The translations under genes and the position numbers were made by a program. Shown here in pieces: positions 8,975 through 18,631 of a stretch of 64,000 nt of DNA. The notes beneath the pieces were generated by a model. That model ran no database searches. It saw nothing but the letters and a program-made list of their open reading frames with translations, and was not told the DNA's origin. The DNA is taken from NCBI GenBank assembly GCA_016794035.1, contig JAEUHS010000068.1, positions 100,825 through 164,824 on the forward strand, read 5' to 3'. Position 1 is the first letter of the stretch; every line of letters begins with the position of its first letter. Source of the stretch: Planctomycetota bacterium (GTDB taxonomy: Bacteria > Planctomycetota > UBA1135 > UBA2386).

Positions 8975-9844
8975 TCAGCCGCGGCGCCGCTGGCGCAGCA
9001 CGTCGAGCACCTCGCCCATCACCTGGAAGTACTGCTGCGCCACCGCCTGGTCGACGTCGGGACCCAACGGCGCCGTGGCGGCCGAACGGGCCAGCGCGCG
9101 CTCGAGCGCCTGCCGTCGTTCGCCGGTGGCCACGGTCGCCTCCCGGTAGAGCCAGTCCCAGCGCCAGACCGGCTGCACGCACGCGAACGACAGACCGGCG
9201 AACAGCGCCGCGAACGCGACCTGCCACGGCCGGCGACTGCGGATGCCGCGCCGCGCCGGCGTCAGGAACAGGAACGTCACCACGAAGCCGGCCAGCAGCC
9301 CGCCGACGTGGCCGGTGTTGCTGACGATCGGGATCACGAAGCCCAGCAGCAGGTTGACGGCGATCATCGACAGCAGCCGGCGCGGTCCCTCGAACTCGAG
9401 GAACGCGAACAGGTGCCGGCCCGAGTGCATGTTCCAGGCGACCAGGGCGCCCATCATGCCGAACAGGGCGCCGGAGCCGCCGACGACGGCGCCGTCGAGC
9501 GGGTAGACCAGGCACACCGCGATGCCGCCGCCGAGCGCGGCGACCAGGTAGAGCGCCACGAACTTCAGGCTGCCCATCGAGCGTTCGAGCGCCGGCCCGA
9601 TGCTGAGCAGGAACGACAGGTTGAACGCGAGGTGCACGAGGTTGCCGTGCACGAACGCGTGCGTCAGCAGTCGCCACGGCTGGTCGAGCACGTCCATCGG
9701 CGCCAGCGAGCCCAAGGCGAACAGCTGGTCGCTGGGCGCGAACTCCAGGCCGATCGACCGGGTCAGGATCGCCACCGTCGCATAGGCGATCGCGAGCACC
9801 AGCGTGACCGGGATCTCGTCGGCGTGGGCGAGCAGGTCCTTCAT
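8975..9844 (-). CDS. Rhomboid family intramembrane serine protease
   Basis: The protein has 289 residues with about six hydrophobic segments. The catalytic Ser lies in VVGGSGALFGMMGALVAWN (GxSG motif), and the partner His in SNTGHVGGLLAGF, the standard rhomboid dyad. An early membrane span is followed by RLLTHAFVHGNLVHLAFN, the conserved HxxxxHxxxN region. The last 90 residues form a soluble tail after the membrane core. Rhomboids cut transmembrane helices of client proteins. Its start overlaps the stop of the TPR gene (ATGA), so it is the last gene of a minus-strand trio. It converges on gltX with only 4 bases between the stops. Confidence 0.93.
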   Translation of the reverse strand: MKDLLAHADEIPVTLVLAIAYATVAILTRSIGLEFAPSDQLFALGSLAPMDVLDQPWRLLTHAFVHGNLVHLAFNLSFLLSIGPALERSMGSLKFVALYLVAALGGGIAVCLVYPLDGAVVGGSGALFGMMGALVAWNMHSGRHLFAFLEFEGPRRLLSMIAVNLLLGFVIPIVSNTGHVGGLLAGFVVTFLFLTPARRGIRSRRPWQVAFAALFAGLSFACVQPVWRWDWLYREATVATGERRQALERALARSAATAPLGPDVDQAVAQQYFQVMGEVLDVLRQRRRG

Positions 9845-10671
9845 CGCCCCGCTCCGCGCCAGAGTCGCACGCGCGCCAGCGCGCGGAACCAGTTCTCCTC
9901 GGCGGTCAGTGCCTGCGTCGGCGGCGCGGCCGCGACCGCCAGCGCCGCGGCGGCGCCGGCGCGGTCGCCGGTCGCCTGCAGCGCCAGGGCGAGCCAGTAG
10001 TGGCTGCGGCGGTTGCCGCCGTGCCGCTGCGCATGCCGGCGCAGCACGTCGACCGCCCGCTGGTGGTGCTCGGCGAGGTCGAGGCAGCGACCCAGGTACA
10101 GCAGGGCATCGCCGAACGCGTGGCCCGGATCCAGTTCTTCGGCCCGCGCGAACGCCGCGGCGGCGGCGCCGAGCTGGCCGTGCCGGAACAACAGCAGCCC
10201 GAGCTGGTGGTGCGCGGCCGCCATCTGCGGCTCGAGCTGCAGCGCCGCCTGCAGGTGCGGCATCGCGACGGCGAACTCGCGCCGCAGCAGCGCCAGGCGG
10301 CCGACCTCGTAGTGGCGCTGTGCCGAGGCGAAGTGCTGCAGCTCACCGAGTGCGCGCAGCAACGGGCCGCGGTCGCTGGTCAGCGACAGGCGCAGTTCGT
10401 GCCAGCGCAGGCGCAGCCACGCCGGCACCGGCGGGAACAGCAGCGCGGCGACCAGCAACAGGCCGCCGGCGCCGATCGCGAGGCGCACGAGCCAGCGGGT
10501 GCCGGCGGCGACCAGCGCGACCGCCAGTTCGGGATCGCCGCGCTGCGTCAGCCACAGCAGCACCGGCACCGCGGCGGCCAGCCAGACCAGCAGCAGCGCG
10601 ACGCGTTGGCCCGGCGGCAGGCCGGTGGGCACGCGCGCCCCGGCAGCGACGGCCTCGCTGGCGTCAGCCAT
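9841..10671 (-). CDS. TPR-repeat membrane protein
   Basis: In this 276-residue protein the N-terminal 90 residues hold two hydrophobic spans (VALLLVWLAAAVPVLLWL and LVRLAIGAGGLLLVAALLF). After these come about four TPR-like helical pairs with typical spacing, for example AMPHLQAALQLEPQMAAAHH and GAAAAAFARAEELDPGH. It is probably an inner-membrane scaffold with a cytoplasmic TPR domain. The gene overlaps both neighbours (8 bases with the asparaginase, 4 with the rhomboid), so it may supply protein interactions to the rhomboid. The precise role is unknown. Confidence 0.8.
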   Translation of the reverse strand: MADASEAVAAGARVPTGLPPGQRVALLLVWLAAAVPVLLWLTQRGDPELAVALVAAGTRWLVRLAIGAGGLLLVAALLFPPVPAWLRLRWHELRLSLTSDRGPLLRALGELQHFASAQRHYEVGRLALLRREFAVAMPHLQAALQLEPQMAAAHHQLGLLLFRHGQLGAAAAAFARAEELDPGHAFGDALLYLGRCLDLAEHHQRAVDVLRRHAQRHGGNRRSHYWLALALQATGDRAGAAAALAVAAAPPTQALTAEENWFRALARVRLWRGAGR

Positions 10672-11215
10672 GGCCGCCCGCGTCGTCGCGGCGCACGAAC
10701 GTGCCGCGCTCCTTGTCCTTGCTGACGCCGGGGAAGCGCAGCACCTGGTTGTGCATCGCGACGTAGACGCCCGGCGGCATCACCTGCACGGCCAGCAGCG
10801 CCTCGGTCAGGTTCTGCAGCGCGTCGGTGTTGCGCATCACGTAGGGGCGCATCGCGCCGGTCAGCACGATCGGCACGCGCGGCGTGCCCAGCAGGGCGTG
10901 GATGCGGTCGCCGGTGGTGGCGAGCCGGTCGGTGCCGTGCACGATGACGACGCCGTCGTGGCCTTCGGCCATCGAGCCGGCGGTGCGCGCGATCAGCTCG
11001 TGGTCCTGCGCGGTCATCTCGAGGCTGTCCTTGTTCAGCAGCGGCACCCGCACGATGTCGACGCCGCGCAGCTGCAGGCTCGCGAGCACCACGTCGAGCA
11101 CGCTGGCCTGGTTGGCGAGCACGCCCTGCAGTTCGTCGTAGGTCTTCTCGATCGTGCCGCCGGTGGAGATCAGGGCGATGCGCTTCTTGTCGGCCACGCG
11201 CGCAGCATCGCGCAA
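10664..11215 (-). CDS. Single-domain asparaginase-like protein
   Basis: This 183-residue protein corresponds to the N-terminal domain of type I/II L-asparaginases. It carries ISTGGTIEKTYDE with the nucleophilic Thr, VIVHGTDRLATT with the second Thr/Asp pair, and IVLTGAMRPYVMRNTDA. Classical enzymes run to about 330 residues and need a C-terminal domain to complete the site across a dimer; that domain is absent here, and the next gene starts inside this one. Short asparaginase-domain proteins are known in bacteria, but their substrate is not settled. First gene of the minus-strand asparaginase-TPR-rhomboid set. The ATG at 11215 is used; a GTG at the VADKKR codon is a possible alternative. Confidence 0.8.
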   Translation of the reverse strand: MRDAARVADKKRIALISTGGTIEKTYDELQGVLANQASVLDVVLASLQLRGVDIVRVPLLNKDSLEMTAQDHELIARTAGSMAEGHDGVVIVHGTDRLATTGDRIHALLGTPRVPIVLTGAMRPYVMRNTDALQNLTEALLAVQVMPPGVYVAMHNQVLRFPGVSKDKERGTFVRRDDAGGHG

Positions 11216-11289
11216 AGCGGGCCGCGCCGCCAGCGTCCGCCGCGAGCGCGCGGTTGGTGTGTCGCGGGGTTCCTGCTACAAACTGCGTC

Positions 11290-12246
11290 GTGCTGTACCG
11301 CCATCTCGGCGCCTCCGGTCTCAGGGTCAGCGTCGTCGGCCTCGGTTCCTGGCTGACGATCGGCAACGCCATCGACCAGCAGGCGACCGGCAAGCTGATC
11401 GCCGCCGCGTTCGACCACGGCGTCAACCTGTTCGACACCGCCGACGTCTACAACCACGGCGAAGGCGAACGCGCGCTCGGTCTCGCCGTGCGTGACCTGC
11501 CGCGGCACCGGCTGGTGCTGGCGACCAAGTGCTTCTTCCCGATGAGCGACGATCCGAACGATCGTGGTCTCTCGCGCAAGCACGTGCACGAGTCGCTGCA
11601 CGCGTCGCTGAAGCGGCTGGGAACCGACTACGTCGACCTCTACCAGTGCCATCGCTTCGACCCCGAGACGCCGGTGCTGGAGACCGCGCGGGCGATGCAC
11701 GACCTGATCCGGGCCGGCCACGTGCTCTACTGGGGCACCAGCCAGTGGCCCGCCGATCGCATCGCCGAGGTGGTCGAGCTGTGCAGGCGCGAACACCTGC
11801 ACGCGCCGATCAGCAACCAGCCGCTCTACAACCTGTTCGAGCGCGGCATCGAGACCGCGGTGCTGCCGACGTCGGCGCGCTGCGGCCTCGGCCAGATCGT
11901 CTACTCGCCGTTGGCGCAGGGCGTGCTGACCGGCAAGTACCTGCCCGGCGCCGAGCTGCCCGCCGATTCGCGCGCCGCCGATCCGAAGCAGAACCAGTTC
12001 GTCGGCCGCTACCTGGCCCGGCCGCAGCTCGAGCAGGCGCAGCAGCTGGTCGAGCTGGCGCGCGCGCGCGGCACCACGGCGACCCAGCTCGCGCTCGCGT
12101 TCTGCCTGCGCGACCTCCGCGTGACCTCGGTGATCGTCGGCGCGCGCAACGCCGTGCAGCTGCAGCACAGCCTCGACGCGGTCGGCCGCGCCATCGACGC
12201 CGCGCTGCAGCAGCAGCTCGACCACATCTTCCCCGCTCCCGCGTGA
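11290..12246 (+). CDS. Aldo/keto reductase (Kv-beta-like)
   Basis: This 318-residue NADPH-dependent oxidoreductase has the TIM-barrel AKR fold. The catalytic tetrad is visible: Asp and Tyr in NLFDTADVYNHGEGE, Lys in LVLATKCFF, His in LYQCHRFDP. The VYSPLAQGVLTGKY stretch and VIVGARNAVQL near the end are typical of the group related to potassium-channel beta subunits. The GTG at 11290 gives the standard N-terminus LYRHLGASGLRVS; a TTG at 11254 would add a non-conserved leader. The stop overlaps the next start as GTGA, so it is coupled to the methyltransferase and DnaJ-like genes. Physiological carbonyl substrate unknown. Confidence 0.92.
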   Translation: MLYRHLGASGLRVSVVGLGSWLTIGNAIDQQATGKLIAAAFDHGVNLFDTADVYNHGEGERALGLAVRDLPRHRLVLATKCFFPMSDDPNDRGLSRKHVHESLHASLKRLGTDYVDLYQCHRFDPETPVLETARAMHDLIRAGHVLYWGTSQWPADRIAEVVELCRREHLHAPISNQPLYNLFERGIETAVLPTSARCGLGQIVYSPLAQGVLTGKYLPGAELPADSRAADPKQNQFVGRYLARPQLEQAQQLVELARARGTTATQLALAFCLRDLRVTSVIVGARNAVQLQHSLDAVGRAIDAALQQQLDHIFPAPA

Positions 12247-13034
12247 ACGCGCCGCTGCTCGTCCGCCTGCCCGACGCTGCGGCGCTGCGGCAGATGTTCC
12301 ACCTGCGCTACGGCCGCGAGGCGCAGCTCGGCTGGGGGCCGCGCCTGCGCCGCGACTTCGGCTACGACACGCCCGACGACGTCTACGAGGCGCTGGTCGC
12401 GGGCCTGGTTGCGCCGGGCTGCCACTGGCTCGACGTCGGCTGCGGCCGCGAGCTGTTTCCCAGCAACCGCGGGCTGGCGCAGACGCTGTCACAGCGCTGC
12501 GCGCGGCTGGTCGGCGTCGACCCGGATCCGACGCTGCAGGAGAACCCGTGGCTGCACGAGAAGGTCGCCCGCGGCATCGACGTCTACGACGGCGCCTCTG
12601 CATTCGACCTGGTGACCATGCGCATGGTCGCCGAGCACGTCGACGACCCCGAAGCGTGCGTGGCGAGCCTGCAGCGGGCGCTGCGGCCCGGCGGCGTCGC
12701 CGTCGTCTACACGGTGTTCGCCGGCTCGCCGATGCCGCTGCTGACGCGGCTCGCGCCGATGGGCCTGCGCCACGTCGTCAAGTCGTGGCTGTGGGGCACG
12801 CAGCCGAAGGACACCTTCCCGACGCGCTTCCGCATGAACACGCGCGGGGCGCTGCAGCGCCTGTTCACCGGGGTCGGCATGCGCGAGGAGGCGTTCCTGC
12901 GGCTCGACGACTGCCGCACGTTCGCGCGCTTCCGCAGCCTCTGCGAACTCGAGCTGAGGCTGCGTACGGCTTGCCGCGCCGTAGGCTTGCCATATCCCGA
13001 GCACTGTCTGCTCGGCCTCTACCGAAAACCGTGA
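12243..13034 (+). CDS. Class I SAM-dependent methyltransferase
   Basis: This 263-residue protein has the SAM-binding motif I in WLDVGCGRELFP, an acidic motif II in LVGVDPDPTLQENPW, and the later LRPGGVAVVYTVF strand. The order matches Methyltransf_11-type enzymes acting on small molecules or lipids. The Cys in place of the usual Gly spacing in motif I (DVGCGRE) is common in this family. The GTG start overlaps the upstream stop (GTGA) and its own stop overlaps the DnaJ-like start in the same way. No substrate-binding feature is recognisable. Confidence 0.85.
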   Translation: MNAPLLVRLPDAAALRQMFHLRYGREAQLGWGPRLRRDFGYDTPDDVYEALVAGLVAPGCHWLDVGCGRELFPSNRGLAQTLSQRCARLVGVDPDPTLQENPWLHEKVARGIDVYDGASAFDLVTMRMVAEHVDDPEACVASLQRALRPGGVAVVYTVFAGSPMPLLTRLAPMGLRHVVKSWLWGTQPKDTFPTRFRMNTRGALQRLFTGVGMREEAFLRLDDCRTFARFRSLCELELRLRTACRAVGLPYPEHCLLGLYRKP

Positions 13035-14083
13035 AGTTCCAGGACTACTACACGACCCTCGGCGTCGCGCGCACCGCCAGCGCCGACGACATCAAGCGGG
13101 CCTACCGCAAGCTGGCCAAGGAATGGCATCCCGATCGCCACCCGCCGCACAAGCGGCAGGAGGTCGAGGTCAAGTTCAAGGCGATCTCCGAGGCCAACGA
13201 GGTGCTCAGCGATCCCGAGAAGCGCAAGCGCTACGACGCGCTCGGCGAGCACTGGCGCCACGGCCAGGACTTCCAGCCGCCGCCCGGTGGTGGCGGCACC
13301 GGTGGCTACCGCACGGTGGATCCCGAGGAGTTCGCGCGCATGTTCGGCGGCGCGCGCGGCGGCGGCGGCTTCTCGGACTTCTTCGCGCAGATGTTCGGCG
13401 ACATGTTCGCGGGCGCGGGCCAGGCCGGCGGTCGCGACGGCCAGCCGCGCGGGCGGCGCGCCGCGGCGCGTGGCCAGGACGCCGAGGCCGAGATCGAGCT
13501 GAAGGTCGGCGAGGCGCTGCTCGGCGGCAAGCGTTCGTTCGGGCTGCACATGGGCCTGCCGTGCGAGGCCTGCGACGGCGAAGGCCACCTCGGGCCCAAC
13601 ACCTGTCCGGCCTGCGGCGGCCTCGGCCGCACGCAGCGGCAGAAGACCATCGAGCTGTCGATCCCGAAGGACGCGCGCGACGGCCAGGTCGTGCGGCTGC
13701 GCGGGCTCGGCGGCAGCGGTCCCGGCGGCGCCGGCGACCTGCTGCTGACGCTGCGCCTCGTGCCCGACGACGTCTACCGGCTGCGCGACGACGACGTCGA
13801 GGCCGATGTCGTCGTCGCGCCGTGGGACCTGCTCGACGGCACCAGGGTCTCGGTGCAGGTGCCGGGCGGCACCGCCGAAGCGCGCATTCCCGCCGGCACG
13901 CGCCCGGGCCAGCGGCTGCGCCTGCGCGGCCAGGGGCTGGCCAGGGCCGAGGGCGGCCGCGGCGATCTGCTGCTGGTCGTGCGGGTCGGTCTGCCGGAGA
14001 CCCTGAGCGAGCGCCAGCAGCAGCTGCTGCGCGAACTCGGCAAGGACAGCACGCCGGTGCGCGGCGGCGCGGCGAAGGCGTAG
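13031..14083 (+). CDS. DnaJ-like co-chaperone with half zinc finger
   Basis: The protein has 350 residues. An N-terminal J domain carries HPD at 33-35 for stimulating DnaK ATPase. A Gly/Phe-rich segment follows at about 75-140. Only two of the four Cys motifs of DnaJ are present: CEACDGEG (C178, C181) and CPACGGLG (C192, C195). The C-terminal beta-sandwich domains with IPAGTRPGQRLRLRGQG complete the fold. It therefore sits between DnaJ (four motifs) and CbpA (none). Two motifs could still bind one zinc ion. The GTG start overlaps the methyltransferase stop. It is unlikely to be the main DnaJ, since dnaK and grpE are not nearby. Confidence 0.9.
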   Translation: MKFQDYYTTLGVARTASADDIKRAYRKLAKEWHPDRHPPHKRQEVEVKFKAISEANEVLSDPEKRKRYDALGEHWRHGQDFQPPPGGGGTGGYRTVDPEEFARMFGGARGGGGFSDFFAQMFGDMFAGAGQAGGRDGQPRGRRAAARGQDAEAEIELKVGEALLGGKRSFGLHMGLPCEACDGEGHLGPNTCPACGGLGRTQRQKTIELSIPKDARDGQVVRLRGLGGSGPGGAGDLLLTLRLVPDDVYRLRDDDVEADVVVAPWDLLDGTRVSVQVPGGTAEARIPAGTRPGQRLRLRGQGLARAEGGRGDLLLVVRVGLPETLSERQQQLLRELGKDSTPVRGGAAKA

Positions 14084-14214
14084 GCCGCCGGCCAGCACCG
14101 GGCGATCGCTCCGGCCGCGTGGCACCACCGCGCCCGGCTGGCGCACGCACCGATGGCCCCGGCGACCCGACTGCGCGGATTGCCCCGAAGCGCACCTTCC
14201 GCCACGATCCGTCG

Positions 14215-16155
<1,941 letters not shown>

Positions 16156-16158
16156 ACG

Positions 16159-17160
16159 TCAGCGCCGCGTGGCGGCGAACCGCAGCGCCAGGTCGACCAT
16201 GCGGTTCACGTAGCCCCATTCGTTGTCGTACCATGCCATCACCCTGACCAGGCTGCCGTCGACGACGCGGGTGCAGAGCGCGTCGACGATGGCGCTGCGC
16301 GGATCGCGCGCGAAGTCGCTGCTGACCAGCGGGCGCGTCTCGTAGCCGAGGATGCCCTGCAGCGGCGCCGTGTCGGCGGCGTGCCGGAGCGCGGCGTTGA
16401 CCTCGTCGACGGTCGTTGCGCGCTGCATCTGCAACGAACAGTCGGTCAGCGACGCGTTCAGCACCGGCGCGCGCACGGCGATGCTGTCGAGCCTGCCGCG
16501 CAGTTCGGGCACGATCAGGGTCACCGCGGTCGCCGAGTTCGTCGTCGTCGGGATCAGGTTCAGCAGCGCGGAGCGCGCCCGCCGCGGGTCGTTGTCGGCG
16601 CGGTCGACGACGCCTTGGGTGTTGGTCGGATCGTGGATGGTCGTCACCAGGCCACGCGCGATGCCGATCGCGTCGTGCAGCACCCGGACCAGTGGCGCCA
16701 GGCAGTTGGTCGTGCACGATGCCGCGGTGACGATCGGCGAACCGGCGAAGTCGCAGGTGTCGTCGTTGACGCCGACCACCAGGTTCGGCACGCCGGGCAC
16801 CGGGTTGGACACCAGGATGCGCGGCGCACCTGCGTCCAGGTGCGGTTGCAGGCGGTCCCTGGTCTTGGCCTTGCCGCTGCAATCGACGACCAGGTCGATG
16901 CCGAGACGGCGCCAAGGCAGCGCCGTCGGGTCCGGCGACTGCTGCAGTTCCATCACCTGGTCGCCGATGCGCAAGCCCGATGGCGCGGCGGCGACGGCGT
17001 GTGGGTAGCGGCCGTGCACGGAGTCGAACTCGACACCGAGCGCCAGCGACTCGGGTGTGCCCTTCGGTTCGCTGACGGCGACGATCCGCAGGCCGCGTGC
17101 ATGGGCGGCGCGCAGGAACAACCGGCCCATGCGGCCGAGACCGTGGATGGCGATGCGCAT
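16159..17160 (-). CDS. ArsJ-associated glyceraldehyde-3-phosphate dehydrogenase
   Basis: This 333-residue GAPDH has the NAD fold IAIHGLGRMGRLFLRA and the active site ASCTTNCLAP with catalytic Cys149. TTIHDPTNTQ, ALLNLIPTTT, VLNASLTDCS and AWYDNEWGY follow. The NASLTDC stretch and the HDxTNTQ loop (instead of the glycolytic HAYTNDQ) are marks of the form encoded beside arsJ. In that pathway it makes 1-arseno-3-phosphoglycerate from arsenate, which ArsJ exports. Gene order here supports an arsenic role: it lies 10 bases after a sigma factor gene that overlaps arsM. No arsJ is present in the window. A glycolytic role cannot be excluded from sequence alone but fits less well. Confidence 0.85.
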   Translation of the reverse strand: MRIAIHGLGRMGRLFLRAAHARGLRIVAVSEPKGTPESLALGVEFDSVHGRYPHAVAAAPSGLRIGDQVMELQQSPDPTALPWRRLGIDLVVDCSGKAKTRDRLQPHLDAGAPRILVSNPVPGVPNLVVGVNDDTCDFAGSPIVTAASCTTNCLAPLVRVLHDAIGIARGLVTTIHDPTNTQGVVDRADNDPRRARSALLNLIPTTTNSATAVTLIVPELRGRLDSIAVRAPVLNASLTDCSLQMQRATTVDEVNAALRHAADTAPLQGILGYETRPLVSSDFARDPRSAIVDALCTRVVDGSLVRVMAWYDNEWGYVNRMVDLALRFAATRR

Positions 17161-17170
17161 GGAGATGGGA

Positions 17171-17746
17171 TCAGCAGTCGCTGCAGCCGCCGGTGCCGCC
17201 CGGCCGTCGGTGCCAGTCGACGATCCGGCCGCGGCGGTCGAACTCGAACGTGCAGCACTCGAGCAGCGCCTGTGCGAGGCGCCTGCGGCCGCGCTGCACG
17301 CGCGACTTCACGGTCGACGCGGCGACGCCGAGGTCCGCCGCGAGTTCGCTCTGGCTCAGGCCGTCGTACTCGGTGCGCACCAACGCCTCGCGCTGCTCGG
17401 CCGGCAGCGCGTGCAGGAAGTTGCGGCACGACGCGAACAGCGGCGCCGCCTCGGCCAGGGCGTCCGGCTTCGGTTCGTGCCCGGCGAGGCCGTCGGGCAC
17501 CTCGGCGACGGGATCGTGGCGGCGGTAGTGGTCGACGATCGTCGTGCGGGCGACCCGGAACAGCCACGCGTGCAGCGGGCCGGTCGGCGTACCGTCGCGC
17601 AGGTGGCGCGCCAGCTTGACGAACACGTCCTGCGCCAGGTCCTCGGCGGTGTCCGGGTCGGCGACGCGGCGCCGCACGTAGCGGCGCAGTTCGTCGGCCA
17701 GCGTGCGCCAGCGGGCCTCGGCAGGCGCGTCGGGCGCGTCGCTCAT
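17171..17746 (-). CDS. SigZ-like ECF RNA polymerase sigma factor with Cys-rich tail
   Basis: This 191-residue ECF sigma factor has region 2 in RRRVADPDTAEDLAQDVF and region 4 in GLSQSELAADLGVAASTVKSRVQRGRRRL. After region 4 it continues with ECCTFEFDRRGRIVDWHRR and ends GGCSDC, giving Cys at 164, 165, 188 and 191. A tail of this form is typical of the SigZ group. Here it could bind Zn or As(III) and act as a sensor; that is inference. No anti-sigma gene is adjacent. The ATG at 17746 overlaps the arsM stop (ATGA), and the GAPDH gene follows after 10 bases, so the factor sits inside an arsenic operon and probably controls it. Confidence 0.88.
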   Translation of the reverse strand: MSDAPDAPAEARWRTLADELRRYVRRRVADPDTAEDLAQDVFVKLARHLRDGTPTGPLHAWLFRVARTTIVDHYRRHDPVAEVPDGLAGHEPKPDALAEAAPLFASCRNFLHALPAEQREALVRTEYDGLSQSELAADLGVAASTVKSRVQRGRRRLAQALLECCTFEFDRRGRIVDWHRRPGGTGGCSDC

Positions 17747-18558
17747 GCCGGCTTCGCCGCGGTGATGTCCGCCGAGGCGACGTGGCCGGCGATGCCGCGG
17801 TCCGGGAACCAGCCGTCGACGACCGGCTGCAGTTCGGTCTTCGGCTCGATCTGCACGTCGGCGAAACCGGCCGCCGTCAGCATCGTGCGCAGGTCGTCGA
17901 CCAGCGCGGCGCCGGCGATGCAGCCGGCGTAGAGGTCGAGGTCCTGGCGCACCGCTGCGGACAACGGCCGCAGCGCGACGATGTCGCTGACCGCGAGCCG
18001 GCCACCCGGCTTCAGCACGCGGAACGCCTCGGCGAACACGCGCGGCTTGTCGGGCGACAGGTTGATCACGCAGTTGGACAGCACGACGTCGACCGATGCA
18101 TCGGCGAGCGGCAGGTGTTCGATCTCGCCGAGCCGGAACTCGACGTTGCGGTGGCCGCCGCGGGCGAGGTTCGCCCGCGCCGCCTGCAGCATCTCGGGCG
18201 TCATGTCGACGCCGATCACGCGACCGGTCGGGCCGACCGCGCGCGCGGCCAGGAACGCGTCGAAGCCGGCGCCGCTGCCGAGGTCGAGCACGGTCTGGCC
18301 GGGCTGCAGGCCGGCGATGCCGGTCGGGTTGCCGCAGCCGAGGCCGAGGTTGCTGCCGTCGGGCACTGCCGCGGTGTCGGCGTCGCTGTAACCCAGCGCC
18401 CGCGCGGTGGCGTCCGGCGGCGCGGTGCTGCCGCAGCAGCCGGAGGCCGGCAGGCAGCAGCCGGCGCCCTGCGCCGGCACCCGGGCGTAGCGCACGCGGA
18501 CCTCGGCGCGTACGGCGTCGTGGGGGGCGGGGGGAGACTGCTGGTCGTGCTGGTTCAT
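17743..18558 (-). CDS. arsM: Arsenite methyltransferase
   Basis: This 271-residue SAM-dependent enzyme methylates As(III). The sequence shows an N-terminal Cys cluster ([14 protein letters not shown]), then [10 protein letters not shown] and the SAM motif [46 protein letters not shown] and LYAGCIAGA follow. The Cys residues in [15 protein letters not shown] and AGCIAGA correspond to the arsenic-binding triad of ArsM. The start is set at the ATG at 18558; a GTG two codons upstream is equivalent. It leads the arsM-sigma-GAPDH operon. A cytochrome c peroxidase gene lies 73 bases upstream on the same strand and may or may not be co-transcribed. Confidence 0.93.
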   Translation of the reverse strand: MNQHDQQSPPAPHDAVRAEVRVRYARVPAQGAGCCLPASGCCGSTAPPDATARALGYSDADTAAVPDGSNLGLGCGNPTGIAGLQPGQTVLDLGSGAGFDAFLAARAVGPTGRVIGVDMTPEMLQAARANLARGGHRNVEFRLGEIEHLPLADASVDVVLSNCVINLSPDKPRVFAEAFRVLKPGGRLAVSDIVALRPLSAAVRQDLDLYAGCIAGAALVDDLRTMLTAAGFADVQIEPKTELQPVVDGWFPDRGIAGHVASADITAAKPA

Positions 18559-18631
18559 GCTCACCCGACAAGACGCCGCAGTCGCCGGATGGACGCAGGC
18601 TGCGCCCCGAGTTTCCGGCGGGCTGGCCCGG

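Noticed and set aside
9001..10000. Plus-strand ORFs opposite rhomboid and TPR genes
   Set aside because: Products lack any motif, while the minus-strand genes have catalytic dyads and TPR spacing.
16159..17160. Glycolytic gapA
   Set aside because: Loop and strand motifs match the ArsJ-associated form, and the gene is coupled to arsM and a sigma factor.
17743..18558. UbiE/MenG-type methyltransferase
   Set aside because: The SAM motifs are similar, but the Cys set and [15 protein letters not shown] motifs are specific to ArsM.
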